Positions 20,290 through 33,425 of a stretch of 64,000 nt of DNA are shown here, piece after piece. Every line of letters starts with the position of its first letter. Positions within the stretch are counted from its first letter, which is position 1. The notes under the pieces are model-generated. The model was not told the DNA's origin. It worked only from the letters and a program-made list of their open reading frames with translations, and did no database searches. Source of the DNA: Labia minor. Taxonomy: Eukaryota; Arthropoda; Insecta; Dermaptera; Spongiphoridae. The DNA is taken from NCBI GenBank assembly GCA_963082975.1, contig OY720348.1, positions 58,255,461-58,319,460 on the forward strand. The letters are read 5' to 3'. Position numbers and translations under genes: made by a program.

Positions 20290-23135
20290 ATGGATTTAGA
20301 ATTGGCTTCTATTTTACTAAAACATGATTCACCGATAACTAAATTAAATTTTTCGCCAGATTCTAATCAAATTATATCTTCTAGCCTGGGTCCTAATTTG
20401 TTGCTCTGGGATTTAAATAATTTATCTAGAACTACAAGGTATAAATAATTACTATGATTTATTCTAAATAATTTATAATAATTGAATGCTTAGAAATCAT
20501 AGAAAAAAAAATTATTCTTTAAATAAAATGGAGAATAGGAATTGAATTTTTTAAATCTAAATCTCTATTTTCTAAATAATACTCGAGCAATATCTATTCT
20601 CTTGTTAATTTTCTTATAGTATGATTCTTGACAGTTTAAAAATAAAATTTAACACAACATTTATAGATTGAAAATAAATGAGATGATTGTAAAGATTATA
20701 TCTACCTCTCTGAATCGACTAAAATAGTAATATAATTATCAAATGGATATTATAATATATATTGAGTAATTAATAAAAGTGGCAGTGACTATTATGAAAC
20801 AAAAATAAATATAATTTCTAATTTAAAAAATGTTTTCAGATTACTTGGCCATAAAAACGCCATAAATGATGTTACCTTTTCAAATTCAGGCAATTTGATA
20901 GCATCTGCCTCTTCGGATACAAGCGTTCGACTTTGGTCCAAGTGCAATAATAACACAAATTTTTTTGAGTCTTCAAGCTTAAATTGTCACACTAATATCG
21001 TGAAAAGTGTGTGTTTTTCTCCCGACGACACACAACTCATCTCTGGTAATTATTATTTATAAATCTCTAAATATAATTATTTTTTTTTATTTTATTTATT
21101 TTTAATATTCATGCTTAGTATAATTTTCTATACATATGAATAGAAAAAAATTCTATTCTGAAATTCTATAAAATTTTAGACACTTTTTTAAAAAGTATTT
21201 TGAGTCAGAATATATTGATATGTAAATAATATTATATATAAATACATATACCGATTAAAAAACACTTTAAATTAATCGAATTGTAGATCATTATTTCATA
21301 GTGAGTTTAAATAATTTTCTATTTTGCAGCATCAATAGATAAAATAAACATTTGGTCCATACCTCAAAAAAAATTTGTTGGATCATTATCTATTCATACA
21401 GATTGGATCAATTGTGCAATCTTTTCTCCCAACGGCAACATCATAGCCTCCTGTTCTGACGATGGAACTATCAAATTGATTGATAGTAATGAGAGGGAAT
21501 GCTTCTATTCCTACACATCTTCCGAGGGTAAGAAATAAATAGAATATTTCAACATATTTATCTTCAAAAATATCTTCTCATTAAAATATGAATATTTTAT
21601 TTTTTATTCAAGGCATTCCAGTTTCAATCATATTCGATCCTTCGAATAATTATTTAGTATTTGGAACCAAGGAAGGGAACTTGTCAATGTTAGACTTAAG
21701 AAAAAAGGAGATTTTACAATCTCATGATTTAAATAGGAATTATGGGTCTTATAATCCAATAAATTCGATCGCTTATGATCCGAATCAACAGTGCCATATT
21801 GCCATTGGATTAGAATCAGAAGTGATGGTATTTATTTTTCATTATCTATAAATATTTACTATAATTTGCTGGAAGAAATTAAATCAAAATTGTTTTAATT
21901 GAATCAAATTATTGGGTTAATTTTATTCAATATTGATTTCAAAAAGGATTTAAATAAATTTATATCTAATATACACCTATACTAGAATATAGTATTTCCT
22001 TTACCCGTAAATTTTAAAACTTAATAATTATTATTTTATTGTGTCATTAATAAATTGTGCACTCTTGGCCGGAGTGCTTGAATTATATTTAAAACAATAA
22101 TGTGACAACATTCATGAAGACAAATCAAAACATATATAAAATAAATAACTAAAGTCATACTGAGTTTGATGACATTTTTCTACCTTCAAATTAATATAAA
22201 AACTGATTTTTTTGTGATACATTAAAAAGATGGATGCCAATATCATAGATACTCCGCTGATCATTTTAATATTCTGCACTCCTACTTTGCCTATTAAATT
22301 AAAACTAGGATTCTATTATTTAAATATCCATAAATATTTCCTTCTTCTTCGCTGCTTCCGTTAACATAAATTTTCGCATAATTCACTCTTCAGGAAATCA
22401 GAAATCGATATAAGCATCGCAAATGAAAACTACCTCTAAATGTGTAAACTGCTTAGGGGGGCACCAAACTTTCTAATAAATATAGCCAATATTTATCAAG
22501 GAAAAAACTTTCTTTCTGTTCTATTAATATTTTGAGACATAATTTCGGATATCTCAAGCAAGCAAACATTTTTACATAGCATTGTAAGTATATTTAGTGA
22601 AAGTGTGGTACGACTTACCTCCATTCTAACAGTCACATCAGGTATTGGGGGGGGGAGTTGTAATATTTTATTTATTTAGTCATTATAATTGAAATTTAGG
22701 GGTAATGATTGATTTCATCTTCTCTGAGCAGTATATTTTTCCAGACGTGGAGTACACCTTGTATCTTATTGAACTTCTATAACACTTTTTTTTATTAATT
22801 TAAGTACTAAAACGTAATGATGTTTATCACATTTTCAGATAATGGATTTATCAAAAGGTTGTTTACTAAACTCTATAACTAATGTTAAAGGTTCTGTTAA
22901 TTCAGTAGCATTTTCACAGAACGGTGAATATTTTGCATTTGGTGGCACAGAAAAATGTGTAAGTAATTTTATCGAAATTATATTATTCCATTTTTCTTAG
23001 TATTAATTGAAGTTGAAAATCATTACAGAAATTATTGTGAATTATATTTTGTTTAATTTTATCAAATTTAAAACTAATCATAAATTAATCGTTGTTTCTT
23101 ATTTACAGGTCAACATTTCGAAAATAAAAAATTAA
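20290..23135 (+). CDS. POC1: POC1-A, full gene (unit 2), POC1-like WD40 protein
   Basis: Six exons: 20290-20438, 20840-21045, 21330-21527, 21613-21827, 22839-22958, 23109-23135; all introns GT-AG, 304 residues. Seven WD40 blades start at about residues 10, 51, 98, 138, 184, 228 and 271. Blade 2 (LLGHKNAINDVTFSNSG, then ASASSDTSVRLW) and blade 4 (HTDWINCAIFSPNG, SDDGTIKLID) follow POC1 closely, as does IMDLSKG with GEYFAFGG near the end. POC1 is a centriole and basal-body protein of about 400-480 residues whose C-terminal coiled-coil domain follows the propeller; here the frame stops right after blade 7, so that domain is missing. Several blades are degenerate (CHTN for GHT; NIS in place of the W of the last blade). 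It faces POC1-B head to head. A truncated, possibly functional duplicate; another WD40 family is less likely. Confidence 0.8.
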
Positions 23136-23143
23136 TTACCTTC

Positions 23144-26117
23144 TCTACAAGCAGTGGCGCAACCAGGATTTGATCCTGGGGGGGGCTTTGACTAGCCGCT
23201 CCACCTTCCTATGCCCCCCCCCCCCCCCGGGCTCTCTCAAAGACAAATTTTCATTAAGATTTTTTTTTTATATTAAATATTTAAAAAAGTTTTGTAAATG
23301 AAACACTGATTTTACAAAATCTGGCAATAAAATTTAATTTTGTATTTTATTTACTCGTATTCACAGTTTTAGAAAGAAAATATTTTTTTTCCAGCTATAA
23401 GTAAATCATTTTAGCTTTCCTCATGAAATAAGGATAGCTTATACGATGATCGGAAAATTTTGAAAATTTTTGCTCCGAGATTTTTCGAGAATTCCACTTT
23501 TCAAACGGTTCTGAATCCAAAACTCCAAAAAAAAATTTTTTGAACCGGCTTGTTACCGAGATTACGTCTAAACAAAATGAGATATTGTCTTGAAATTTGA
23601 TATTTAGATGTTTTTTTTTTGGGAATGATGGACGGGGATTGGATTGTTTTTGGACAAGATCGGACCATAAGTAAGGGTAGTTTAAAGAGGTGTCAAAGCA
23701 CATTTTATTGATTTTCTCAATAAATACCGATTTTTATGAGAATTATCATACTATCGTATTAAATTTATAGGGAATCGAATTTACTAAAAGTTTCATTATA
23801 TTCATTTTTACCTAAACTTAATAATAAAGGAGTTATTTATAAAAAACTACTTAGAGATTTCGAAAGCTTTTCGTCCGCCCGTAGTGGCAGGATATTTTGA
23901 AAGAAATCATGTAAAAATCCCTAAGAAAAAATCCCTAAATAAAAAATTTCCCTAATTTTTTTTACTTATTTAATAATGAATAGCCGAAGAGACTTAAATG
24001 AGGTAGTTGGTGTCATCCCATCTGTTCCATCTGGTTTTTTAGCGTCCCATTTTTCATGGTTTGCCTTCATTATAGTCAGAAGCTTATCATGCGAGTCGCT
24101 GAATCGTTTCCTTGGTGAACCAGGCTTCTTACCACGAACTTCACGACAGATTTCCAAAGAGATAAGGTTATGCTCAATATGGATTTGCTTAATCAGGTTC
24201 CATACTGATGTCTTGTAACCTCCTAAGCGTGAACGAAGAGCATTGTTGTAACCTTCCAATGCATTGTTTGTTCGAGGCAAACCCATCAAAGTGGCATCGG
24301 AGATGTTCCAATGTTCCAATGTCGAATTCGGGGTCATAAAAGCCAGCCAAAAATTCTTCACCTAGCCAAGTGCGCTCGAAGTAAGAAAAAAGATCACGAA
24401 GTTTTACCCTGTTGGTCGTCCAGATAATGCTTGGTGGCTACAATGACTTTTGATGGTGGTACCAAAACCAAAGCTGCAAGAGTTCGTAAATGAGTGGAGT
24501 TGTCAGGATTATCTATATCATTATAGAGTTTCAAAACTTCTGGCATTGATTTGATGTTTCTATAAATGCATTGAGCAAAATGAAAAAGACAACCTCTGAT
24601 GATAGTAAATTTCACAAATTGCGTTATATATTTCCTGGTGAAATATACGGTGCAAATGGTGTATGTTGTATTTGGAATCATTAAGCTATTAAAACGTATG
24701 ATAATAAACGGAATTTGAGTAAATTCCCTTTATTTTACATACGAATTTTTTTGGAAAAATCACGTGTGTGGGCCCTATGTATGTATTTTTTGACCTATTT
24801 TTCCCTACTTTCGGTCCAGGCCCGATTACCTCCTTGGGAGGTCGTGTCTCAGGCAACTGGGTGTCATGCTCACCTTGTGATTTAATTTTCTGAGTCACAA
24901 TTAAAATTAATACAAAAATGAAAAAAATTGTTTTTAGGGATTTTTTCAGTCAGCGATATTTTTATTTAGGGGTTTTCGCTTTTGGGGATTTTTGACTTTT
25001 ATGGATTTTTACCGACCGACGATAGTAAGGGAGGTATTGTTTTCACACCAAATTTCACATGTGGAGATTTTTACATATCTCCACGAATCATGCATTTTCT
25101 AAACAGAAAAAAGTATTTTTAGCATGATGTCTGTCCGTCCGTCCGTCCGTCCGTATAGATGTGTACAGCCTGAACGGCTCAACCGATTTTGATGAAATTT
25201 GGTATATTTACTTAATGCATCAGTGGGATGAATTGATCAACTTTTGGTGCAATTCCGGAAACCGGAAGTGGTAGTATTAGCGATCGACGATAGGAAGGAA
25301 AGGGTTATTTTCACACCAAAGGAGATTTTTTTATATATCACCACGAATCATGCACTTTGTATTGGTTTTATCTTCGAGAAAAATCATATTTATTAGTTTT
25401 TTCTTGATTTAAAATTATATGACGTCATCCAGCCATTCATGACGTCACAGTCTGGTCTTGCATATATATTATAAATAAAATAAAATTAAAAATGTTTATA
25501 TTTATTATTTATGTATCCATATCTGTTTTTTATTACATTAATAGATATATTAAAATTATTTGAAATTGTTTCTGTAGCTGGAAATTAATTTATTTCAAAC
25601 AGTCGGTCGGTTCGGACCTGGCCACAGGTCAACTTATTTCCTTTAGAGGGATTTTTACCCGTTTCCATTTTGAAAATATTTGTCTTCGCTTCATAATTTT
25701 TATGAAATTAGCAATTAATGTATTATTAATAAAAAATATTTAGAATTTGAGTAATATTTTTATTTATTTTATATTTAAATTAAATAATAGTCAAAATGGA
25801 AAATTTCACAATCATCTAGTAATCTTATATTAAGTCTTTTGTTTTTTATGATTTAGGAGAAATAATAAAAAAAATTTTATTTCTTATATTTAATCCTGTA
25901 CGAAAAAATAAGCAATTTTTTTTTGTGTTGAAATTTGTTTAAAATAAAATAAACTTACTTATTATACACTAAGTTATACTTTAAGAATTATTTTTTTTTC
26001 TTTTCTATTTGTAATATAGTACATAATATACAGCAATTTATATTTTTTTCAATCCTGGGGGGGGGGGGTGGTTTTAACCACCAAAACCCCCCCCCTGGTT
26101 GCGCCACTGTCTACAAG
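23144..26117. mobile_element. Composite element, unit 2
   Basis: The element is 23152-26109 with the same TCTACAAG duplications and CAGTGGCGCAACC ends as unit 1. It differs in homopolymer lengths and one extra TCCG repeat. Position relative to the POC1-A stop is identical, so it was inherited with the unit. Confidence 0.9.
23966..24681 (-). pseudogene. MULE transposase relic, unit 2
   Basis: The two pieces (24681-24394 and 24361-23966) translate identically to those of unit 1, including the frameshift between them. Confidence 0.82.
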
Positions 26118-27157
26118 TATTTGATTATTAATAAAAACAAAGATTTATATATTACCATTTTCAATATATATATATTTTCTTTTTTCTAATAATATTAATT
26201 GTTTACTTTTTTATTAATTATAAGCATTATATATTTTTGTTATGTATAAATTGATAAATTGATTATAACTTCGAGATTGTACTTTATTTTAAAACTGCTG
26301 TATTCGATCTCTCTCTATTGGATTTGACTAAACAAACAAACCAACAAATTTTATATCAAAACCCTTCTTTTTCATCAAGTAGAAACAAATAATTAAAACT
26401 TTGGTGATTATCAAAGACCATACGTATGTTTACTAAGAGTAAGTTTTATTATTAATATGTAATTGTATTTATAAATTTATCAATATCTCATTTTATGCTA
26501 AATATTGTCAAATGATACCTATATTTTAATATTATAATTAAATACTCCAATTTTAAAGTATAATTGAACTCATCTATTTGAATTTAATAGCAAGTTCATT
26601 TTCCAAATTTTATACTTTAATTGTATATGATGGATTACTTTAAATTGTCATTTAGAAATAGCGCCTAGAATGTCTATTTAAATGGTGATGCTGACAACAG
26701 ATGGCGGGAGAATATAATTTCTTTTATATATCTTAACATAGATTAGAAATTTATAATTTTCTAAAGAAAGTATTCTTGAAATTTTCGGCATTCTACAATT
26801 AAATCAAATGAGAATTTAAGTATTTTTTTATGAATATATTTTTTAATATAAATAAATTGTTTAATAGATGATTTAAATTCAATTTAAATTATATACACGA
26901 TAAATAAATCAATCCAATATATATTTCCAAAATAATGCAACGAATTATAATGAAAAATTTATATAGAAAGAGGATATCTTCAAACAAATATTAAAAACCA
27001 CAATGAAATAAGGCAATAACGAGCAAAAAAAAAAAAACATCAAAATAACTTTCGACTATATTAATAAATAAAGCATATAATTATATATTAAAAAAGTTAT
27101 AAAAAATATATTTTTTAGACGTCGCTTATCCTTGAACACTAGAATGATGACTTCTCG

Positions 27158-27188
<31 letters not shown>

Positions 27189-28430
27189 ATGTTGCTATTG
27201 TTATATGGTAATATTGCTAAATCTTATTTTCAATCACAGAGTTTCCTTCTGCCTACTTGAAAGATCTCATAACTGGCAACATGGGTACATTATATTGACC
27301 ATTAAAATAGGCGTAATGCCTACATCTAATGAGAATTTAAGAAAGCCACTTTAGTAACCGGTCCTTCAAGCAACCTTCCACTACAACTATAACTACTTGG
27401 TTCACCGAGTCACCGCTCAGTCAATAAAAAAATGCTTCATTATTATCGGGTTTGGCTGATATTATTAATATCTGATTCACTGAATCGCCATTCAAATAAT
27501 TTAAAAGAATATGAATTTAAAAATATTGGTCATAAAACATACACCACTTTAACGTGCGTATTAATACACTGGAGGCTAGAATACAATGATCTTAAAAAAT
27601 TATTTATTTATAGAAAAAACTGACATTTCAGCTATGCTAATATTATGCTTGCGGTCGCTTGGTCATTAAATAAAAATTATTCCTTATTATTGGGTTTAGC
27701 TGGTAATATTAATACCTGATACACCGAATCGCCATTTAAATGATTTAAATTTAAAAGTGCATAACTTAAAAAATAATAGTAATAAAACATACAGCCCTTA
27801 AACGCAGTGGCGGATTAAGTTGATTGGGGGCCCCGGGCAGTAAAATTGAAATGGGCCCTCTGTTATTTACAATTATAATTGAAAGACAAATTTTAATTAT
27901 ATTATAATTTAGGCTGTTTTATACTTACATATATAGTATTTATGTAAAAAATACATAATTTTTACTGTCGTCGCCAAGACCCAAAATTGATTATTTCACT
28001 TAAGTTAGTCGGGGTTCAAACACGACCGAATAAAGATCTGTTGATCAATAAAGATAAGTATAAGTATAAGTATAAAACAACCCCTAAATATATCTGTCTC
28101 AAGAATAACTTGTTTTATTTAAACTCCGATTATCCATAAACTCAACAGTTTTTTTAAATTTTTTTAAGGAAATATTTTTATTTAGGTTTCGGTCGGTCGG
28201 TAAAACTGTAATATATCGACAGCAGCGCCATCTAACAACGATAAGAGTAAAGACACAAGGTTACCGGAAGTCACACACATCTGGTTGCTACTTATCTTAA
28301 AGACAAATATTTGGTTTTTATTTTAATTGTAAATCAAAATTTAAATCGTTTATATCACAGACCATCGCTTTTTATATTACTTATTACCTAGTATATATTT
28401 TATTATTGAAATAACATTAATCAATTAAAA
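26118..28430. other. Noncoding region before zinc-finger gene, unit 2
   Basis: Same content as 8033-10345: former POC1-A flank, AT-rich filler with a TA microsatellite near 27158-27186, diverged tandem pair, hAT-end fragment. No gene is seen. Confidence 0.6.
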
Positions 28431-29285
28431 ATGGATCTTAATTGCCAAGAAGACACAAAATATCCAATATATATAGGTAATTTTTATTTCTATGGTTTTT
28501 TCATCATAAAGTAATGTTAATAGTCACTAAAATTATGTTTTTTAATAATATATTATTTGTAATGATATTATACCTTAAATAGAATTATAAAATAATTAGA
28601 TATATAAAAATATAATGATTTAAAATAACGAAAACAATTCTTTTTTTCAGGACCACTATATCCTTGTGTATATTGTCATACCAATTTTATTAGTGAGGCA
28701 TTTTTATCGAAACATCTAAAAAAATGTTTTCATCAAAAAATATTTTTAATTTTCAAAAATGATGTAAACCTCAAAAAGGATACAAAGAAATATTTAGACG
28801 AAAAATTTAAAGAAACTGATTATCAAGAAACTGATTCAAAACATACTGAAGATAGGAGTTTTCAATGTAATTATTGTGAAAAGAAATTTAAACAGAGAAC
28901 ATATTTAAATCGACATACCTTAATTCATACAGGAGAAAAGCCTTTTGAATGTAATTATTGTGAAAAGAAATTTAATCAAAAATCAAATTTGAGAAAACAT
29001 TTATTAATTCATACAGGAGAAAAATCTTTTGAATGTAATTATTGTAAAAAGAAATTTAATCAAAAATCAAATTTAACAAATCACATTTTAATTCATACAG
29101 GAGAAAAACCTTTTGAATGTAATTATTGTAAAAAGAAATTTAATCGAAAAAATCATTTAGATATACATTTATTAATTCATACAGGAGAAAAACCTTTTGA
29201 ATGTAATTATTGTAAAAAGAAATTTAATGATAAATCAAATTTGAGAAAACATTTATTAATTCATACAGGAGAGAAACCTTTTTAA
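28431..29285 (+). CDS. C2H2 zinc-finger protein, truncated array (unit 2)
   Basis: Exons 28431-28476 and 28651-29285. The finger region is identical to that of unit 1, including the TAA that ends the frame at GEKPF. Decayed fingers follow to about 29775. Confidence 0.82.
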
Positions 29286-30300
29286 TGTAATTATTTTGAA
29301 AATAAATTTATTCAGAAATCACATTTAGATAAACATTTATTAATACATAATTTTTGAAAAATAGGTTTAATAATGAAAACAACATTTTCTTTAAACAATA
29401 TAAGACAAATTATAGTTTAAATCAATAAAAATCTGATTTATTTAACTTAGTATTTATATTTACTATTTTATTTCCTCTATTAATAAATACATTATTACTA
29501 ATTATCTATTATATTTAAGAATCCTATCATTTTATTTATTTATTATTTATTTACACAAATCTAAAATATGTCTATGATTCTTTCATATTACTAATCTATA
29601 ATTGTAAATAAAAAAAAAACTTTATAAAAATCCTTATTTTAATTCTTACGCAAGAAAAGCATTTCGAATTTAATTTAATGACATTTAAATTGTCATTTCC
29701 TAATTCATACAGGTAAAAAGTTTTTTGGAATGAAATTATATAAAAAAATATATTTTAAATAAGAACACAAAAAGAAATTAATGTTTTATGTATCATACTG
29801 ATTGAAAAAAATGGATGAAAACCTTTTACTACTTTCAACCAAATACTATGTACCACTCGGGGGTAGAGGGGGCGGAGGCCCCGTCTAAGTGAGAAGAGCA
29901 GCTAGTATATATATATTTTCTGTTTATTTCTATATTTCTATATTTTACATCTAATTTCAAGTTAATTTTTTATTTCAAATCATTAAATACCATTCTCTCT
30001 CTATACTATTTCACTATTTAATTTTGTTATTTTCAATATAAAATAAATCGAAGAATATTATTAATATTATTAATTGAAATTCCTCTGATTTTTCTTTATA
30101 TCAACATCCTTGGTAATTTTTTTTTCCTAATAAAATTATTGTTTTCTTTCTTTTTTTTTTGATTTGAATTAATTTTAAATAATAATAAAAATGAAAATCG
30201 GCTAAAACCCCTCCTTTTCCCCGATTCATCCCACCCTGGAACCGCAATCATCATTACTTCGGGGTGGGCAGGTAGTCTTGTTACGGACTCTCCTTGCGAG
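29286..30300. other. Decayed fingers and spacer, unit 2
   Basis: Same as 11201-12215: one damaged finger in frame, two shorter finger traces near 29643-29755, a short GC-rich patch and an AT-rich spacer. Confidence 0.6.
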
Positions 30301-30939
30301 TTAATATATCTCTGCAGCTTTTTTTGTCATCTTTTTGGTGACTTCGCTCTCCTGTTGAGATTTTGGCTTTACAATGAGAGCACCACCATTACCACCCTTT
30401 ACAGCATCCCTGTAACTATGGGGGAATGACATATCAGGACGTACCGATTCTCCTAGCAACATTTTCTAAAGTTGGTCTATGGATTCTTTCAGTTCTCTCA
30501 TTTCTTCCCCGATAACTTCCTTTATTATACTTTTAACTTCCTCCATCCCAACAATGCCTTTCTTCAACCTTGTAACCTCCTCGATTATTATATCTAACTT
30601 CCCATCTAAACCCCCATTTATTGTTTCAATCCCCATATTCAAGTTTTCATCTATAACCAAAGAGCCAGCCGAACTATCTGAGTCCTTTCTCTCTCTCCTT
30701 ATGGCGGCTAGCCTTTTTTCCTCCAATTCAAATTCCCGCTTAACATTCATCTTATTATAAGGACCAGAACAATATATCATCTCAATAGACTTCTCGTCTC
30801 GAATCCTGTGTTTTTTGGCACATGAAGGGTGAAAGAATATTTTAATGCATGTTTTGCATTGATGCGCTGTGTCCTTTATCTCTTTTCTACATCTATTACA
30901 TTTGTATGCCATGTAGGAATCGTCAGAGTGAGCGAACAT
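30301..30939 (-). pseudogene. Non-LTR ORF1 relic, unit 2
   Basis: Protein identical to unit 1 over 157 residues, with the same in-frame TAG at 30466-30468 and the same continuation to TAA at 30301. Confidence 0.75.
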
Positions 30940-31778
30940 GGCCAGGGCTAATAGCGAAGACGGTCATCAAAAGCCAAGAATACACTAAACAAATGAACAA
31001 CCAAACAATTTAATATCAAGATAGAAAAAAGAGAAAAAAAAAACAAACAAACAAACAATAACAATAATAATAACTACATTAATATAAACAAACAGATAAA
31101 TAAATCAAACTATTTCAATTTGAGTATGAAAGAAACAAAAATAAAGAGATGATATATTCTATATTGGATTATAAAACAAAACAATAATATATATATATGC
31201 AAGAGAAAAATAAAAAATAAAAATAAAAATCAGATTTAATCTAAAAATATATAATAATCCTTATTTGAGGATATATATTTACAAGTTACAGGGAATTCCC
31301 GATCCGGTCAATTGAGGTCAACTACTCTTAGATGACCTCTATCCTGGTTGGAGAATCACAAAAATCACAAAAAAAAAACGGCTTTACAATTCGACAATCT
31401 GCTAGTGACTTACAGCAGCGTAAGAAAAAAGAAACAAAAATCAAACAAAACAAAAATCAAAAAAAACCCGACTCAAACATCCCAGAAAACGGCGATAATC
31501 GAGGAGCAAAGAAATAAACGACCGTTCACTGCGAATGCATGTGATGTCTTCCATATATAATTTTAAAATAAGAAATAAATAATGAAGATGTATTTTTCGA
31601 GATATGATCAATAAAACTTAATTTTTCTTTATAAATACTATATGTAGTGTGAATTTGAAAAAAATCGTTAGAGCGGTTTTTTAGAACCCATATATATAGA
31701 TATATACAATTTTAGCTAGCATAATAAGATAAGATAACTAGTCGCCTCTTGGCTCACTGAACTTAAATCCCTCCATTG
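30940..31778. other. ORF1 upstream region and RTE-like tail, unit 2
   Basis: Corresponds to 12855-13697. A-run length changes open two short plus-strand frames near 31332-31560 that are absent in the other units and are not genes. Confidence 0.45.
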
Positions 31779-32068
31779 GGTTAGCCTAGTGATTCCCAAA
31801 GTTTGAGCCCCGGGGAGCCGCGATGACGTCATTATGGCGCCGCGAAATATTCAATTAAATTTTCAAATACTTTAAGATTTGCGCCAACAATCTTGTAAGC
31901 TTTTAATTTTTCGCTCTTAAATGGGTAATCGCTTTTAAAAAAGGAAAGGTTTCCAATTTTTCAAGTAAAAAATTATATAAAAATCTGATGTATTAAGCGA
32001 GCCTCGGAAAAAATCCGATTATTTAGGGAGCCGACAACCAAAAAAGAATGGGAACCTCTGGGTTGGCC
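31779..32068. mobile_element. hAT MITE, unit 2
   Basis: Element 31787-32060; flanks GGTTAGCC and GGTTGGCC. Confidence 0.8.
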
Positions 32069-33425
32069 GAAGGCCATGCCTCTTATTCTACAGGATTCAA
32101 TACGAATCTCTGTGTGTTATTTTTCCACTACTTCCACCCTTGTTTTAATATTTTATTTTGTAAACATTTAACTTCAACATTTGTAACCTAACTTCCATTT
32201 TTATGCAACTTTGCTTAATATTTTTATAATGTATTATCAATATTCTAATTCTTTTCTATATATTCAAATGTAACTTACAAGTCTTTAAATTGTTTTTAAA
32301 AACAATATTCTCCAACCCCTAAATATAAATTATATATATGGCATTACCAGGTGACTATATATATATATATTTAGATAACACCAATTTTACCTTTTTTTTA
32401 AGAGCCATTGATTGAAAAATCGAAAATAAGAGACAAACTGATTGTAAGAAAACATTCGTCGGACCTAAATATTTAAAAACCGGAACAATAGACTGTCCCG
32501 AAGATATTTTTCGGGACGCCGGGACAGAGGTTCCCAATCTTTTTTGGTTTGTTGCACCCTAAATAATCGGATTTTTTCCGAGGCTCCATTAAAACATCAG
32601 ATTATTATATAAATATTTTACTTTCTTGAAAAATTGGAAACCATTCCTTTTTTAAAAGCGATAAAAATCATTTTATCTGTCTTTGCCTACTGAGAGAAGG
32701 CGAGAGAAATAAAATTAAAATTTTAAATAGATTAGTCAAATACAATTTGTTTTTCTCCCTCTTTTTCAACATAAACAAAAACAAATTTACTTTGTATAAT
32801 TATAGTTATAGTGGAAGTTTGCTTACTATTGAAGGACCAGATCCTAAAGTGGGCTTTCTTAAATTCTCATTAGATATAGGCATTACGCCTATTTAAATGG
32901 TCAATACAATGTACCCCATGTTGCCAGTTATGAGCTCTTTCAAGTAGGCAGAAGGAGACTCTGTGATTGAAAATAAGATTTTAATCCATTTCTTCTAATT
33001 TAATAGGTAATTAATGAACGAAATGTTTTAGTAAGATGCTAATAGTGATTGGTTCAAGAAGGTAATATTTTAAAGTACGATCACAATTGTTCTAAATCAC
33101 TCTTAGTAAACATACGTATGGTCTTTGATAATCACCAAAGTTTTAATTATTTGTTTCTACTTGATGAAAAAGAAGGGTTTTGATATAAAATTTGTTGGTT
33201 TGTTTGTTTAGTCAAATCCAATAGAGATCGAATACAGCAGTTTCAAAATAAAGTACAATCTCGAAGTTATAATCAATTTATAGATAACAAAAATATATAA
33301 TGCTTATAATTAATAAAAAAGTAAACAATTTATATTATTAGAAAAAAGAAAATATATATATGTTGAATATGGTAATATATAAATCTTTGTTTTTATTAAT
33401 ATTCAAATACTTGTGGAGAAGATAA
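32069..33425. other. Noncoding region downstream of POC1-B, unit 2
   Basis: Corresponds to 13988-15344: duplicated MITE flank, truncated MITE starting CAGAGGTTCCC near 32525, and the inverted-duplication arm next to POC1-B. Confidence 0.6.

Noticed and set aside
31332..31560. Two overlapping plus-strand Lys/Gln-rich frames in unit 2
   Set aside because: They exist only because of A-run length changes in this unit and are absent in units 1 and 3.
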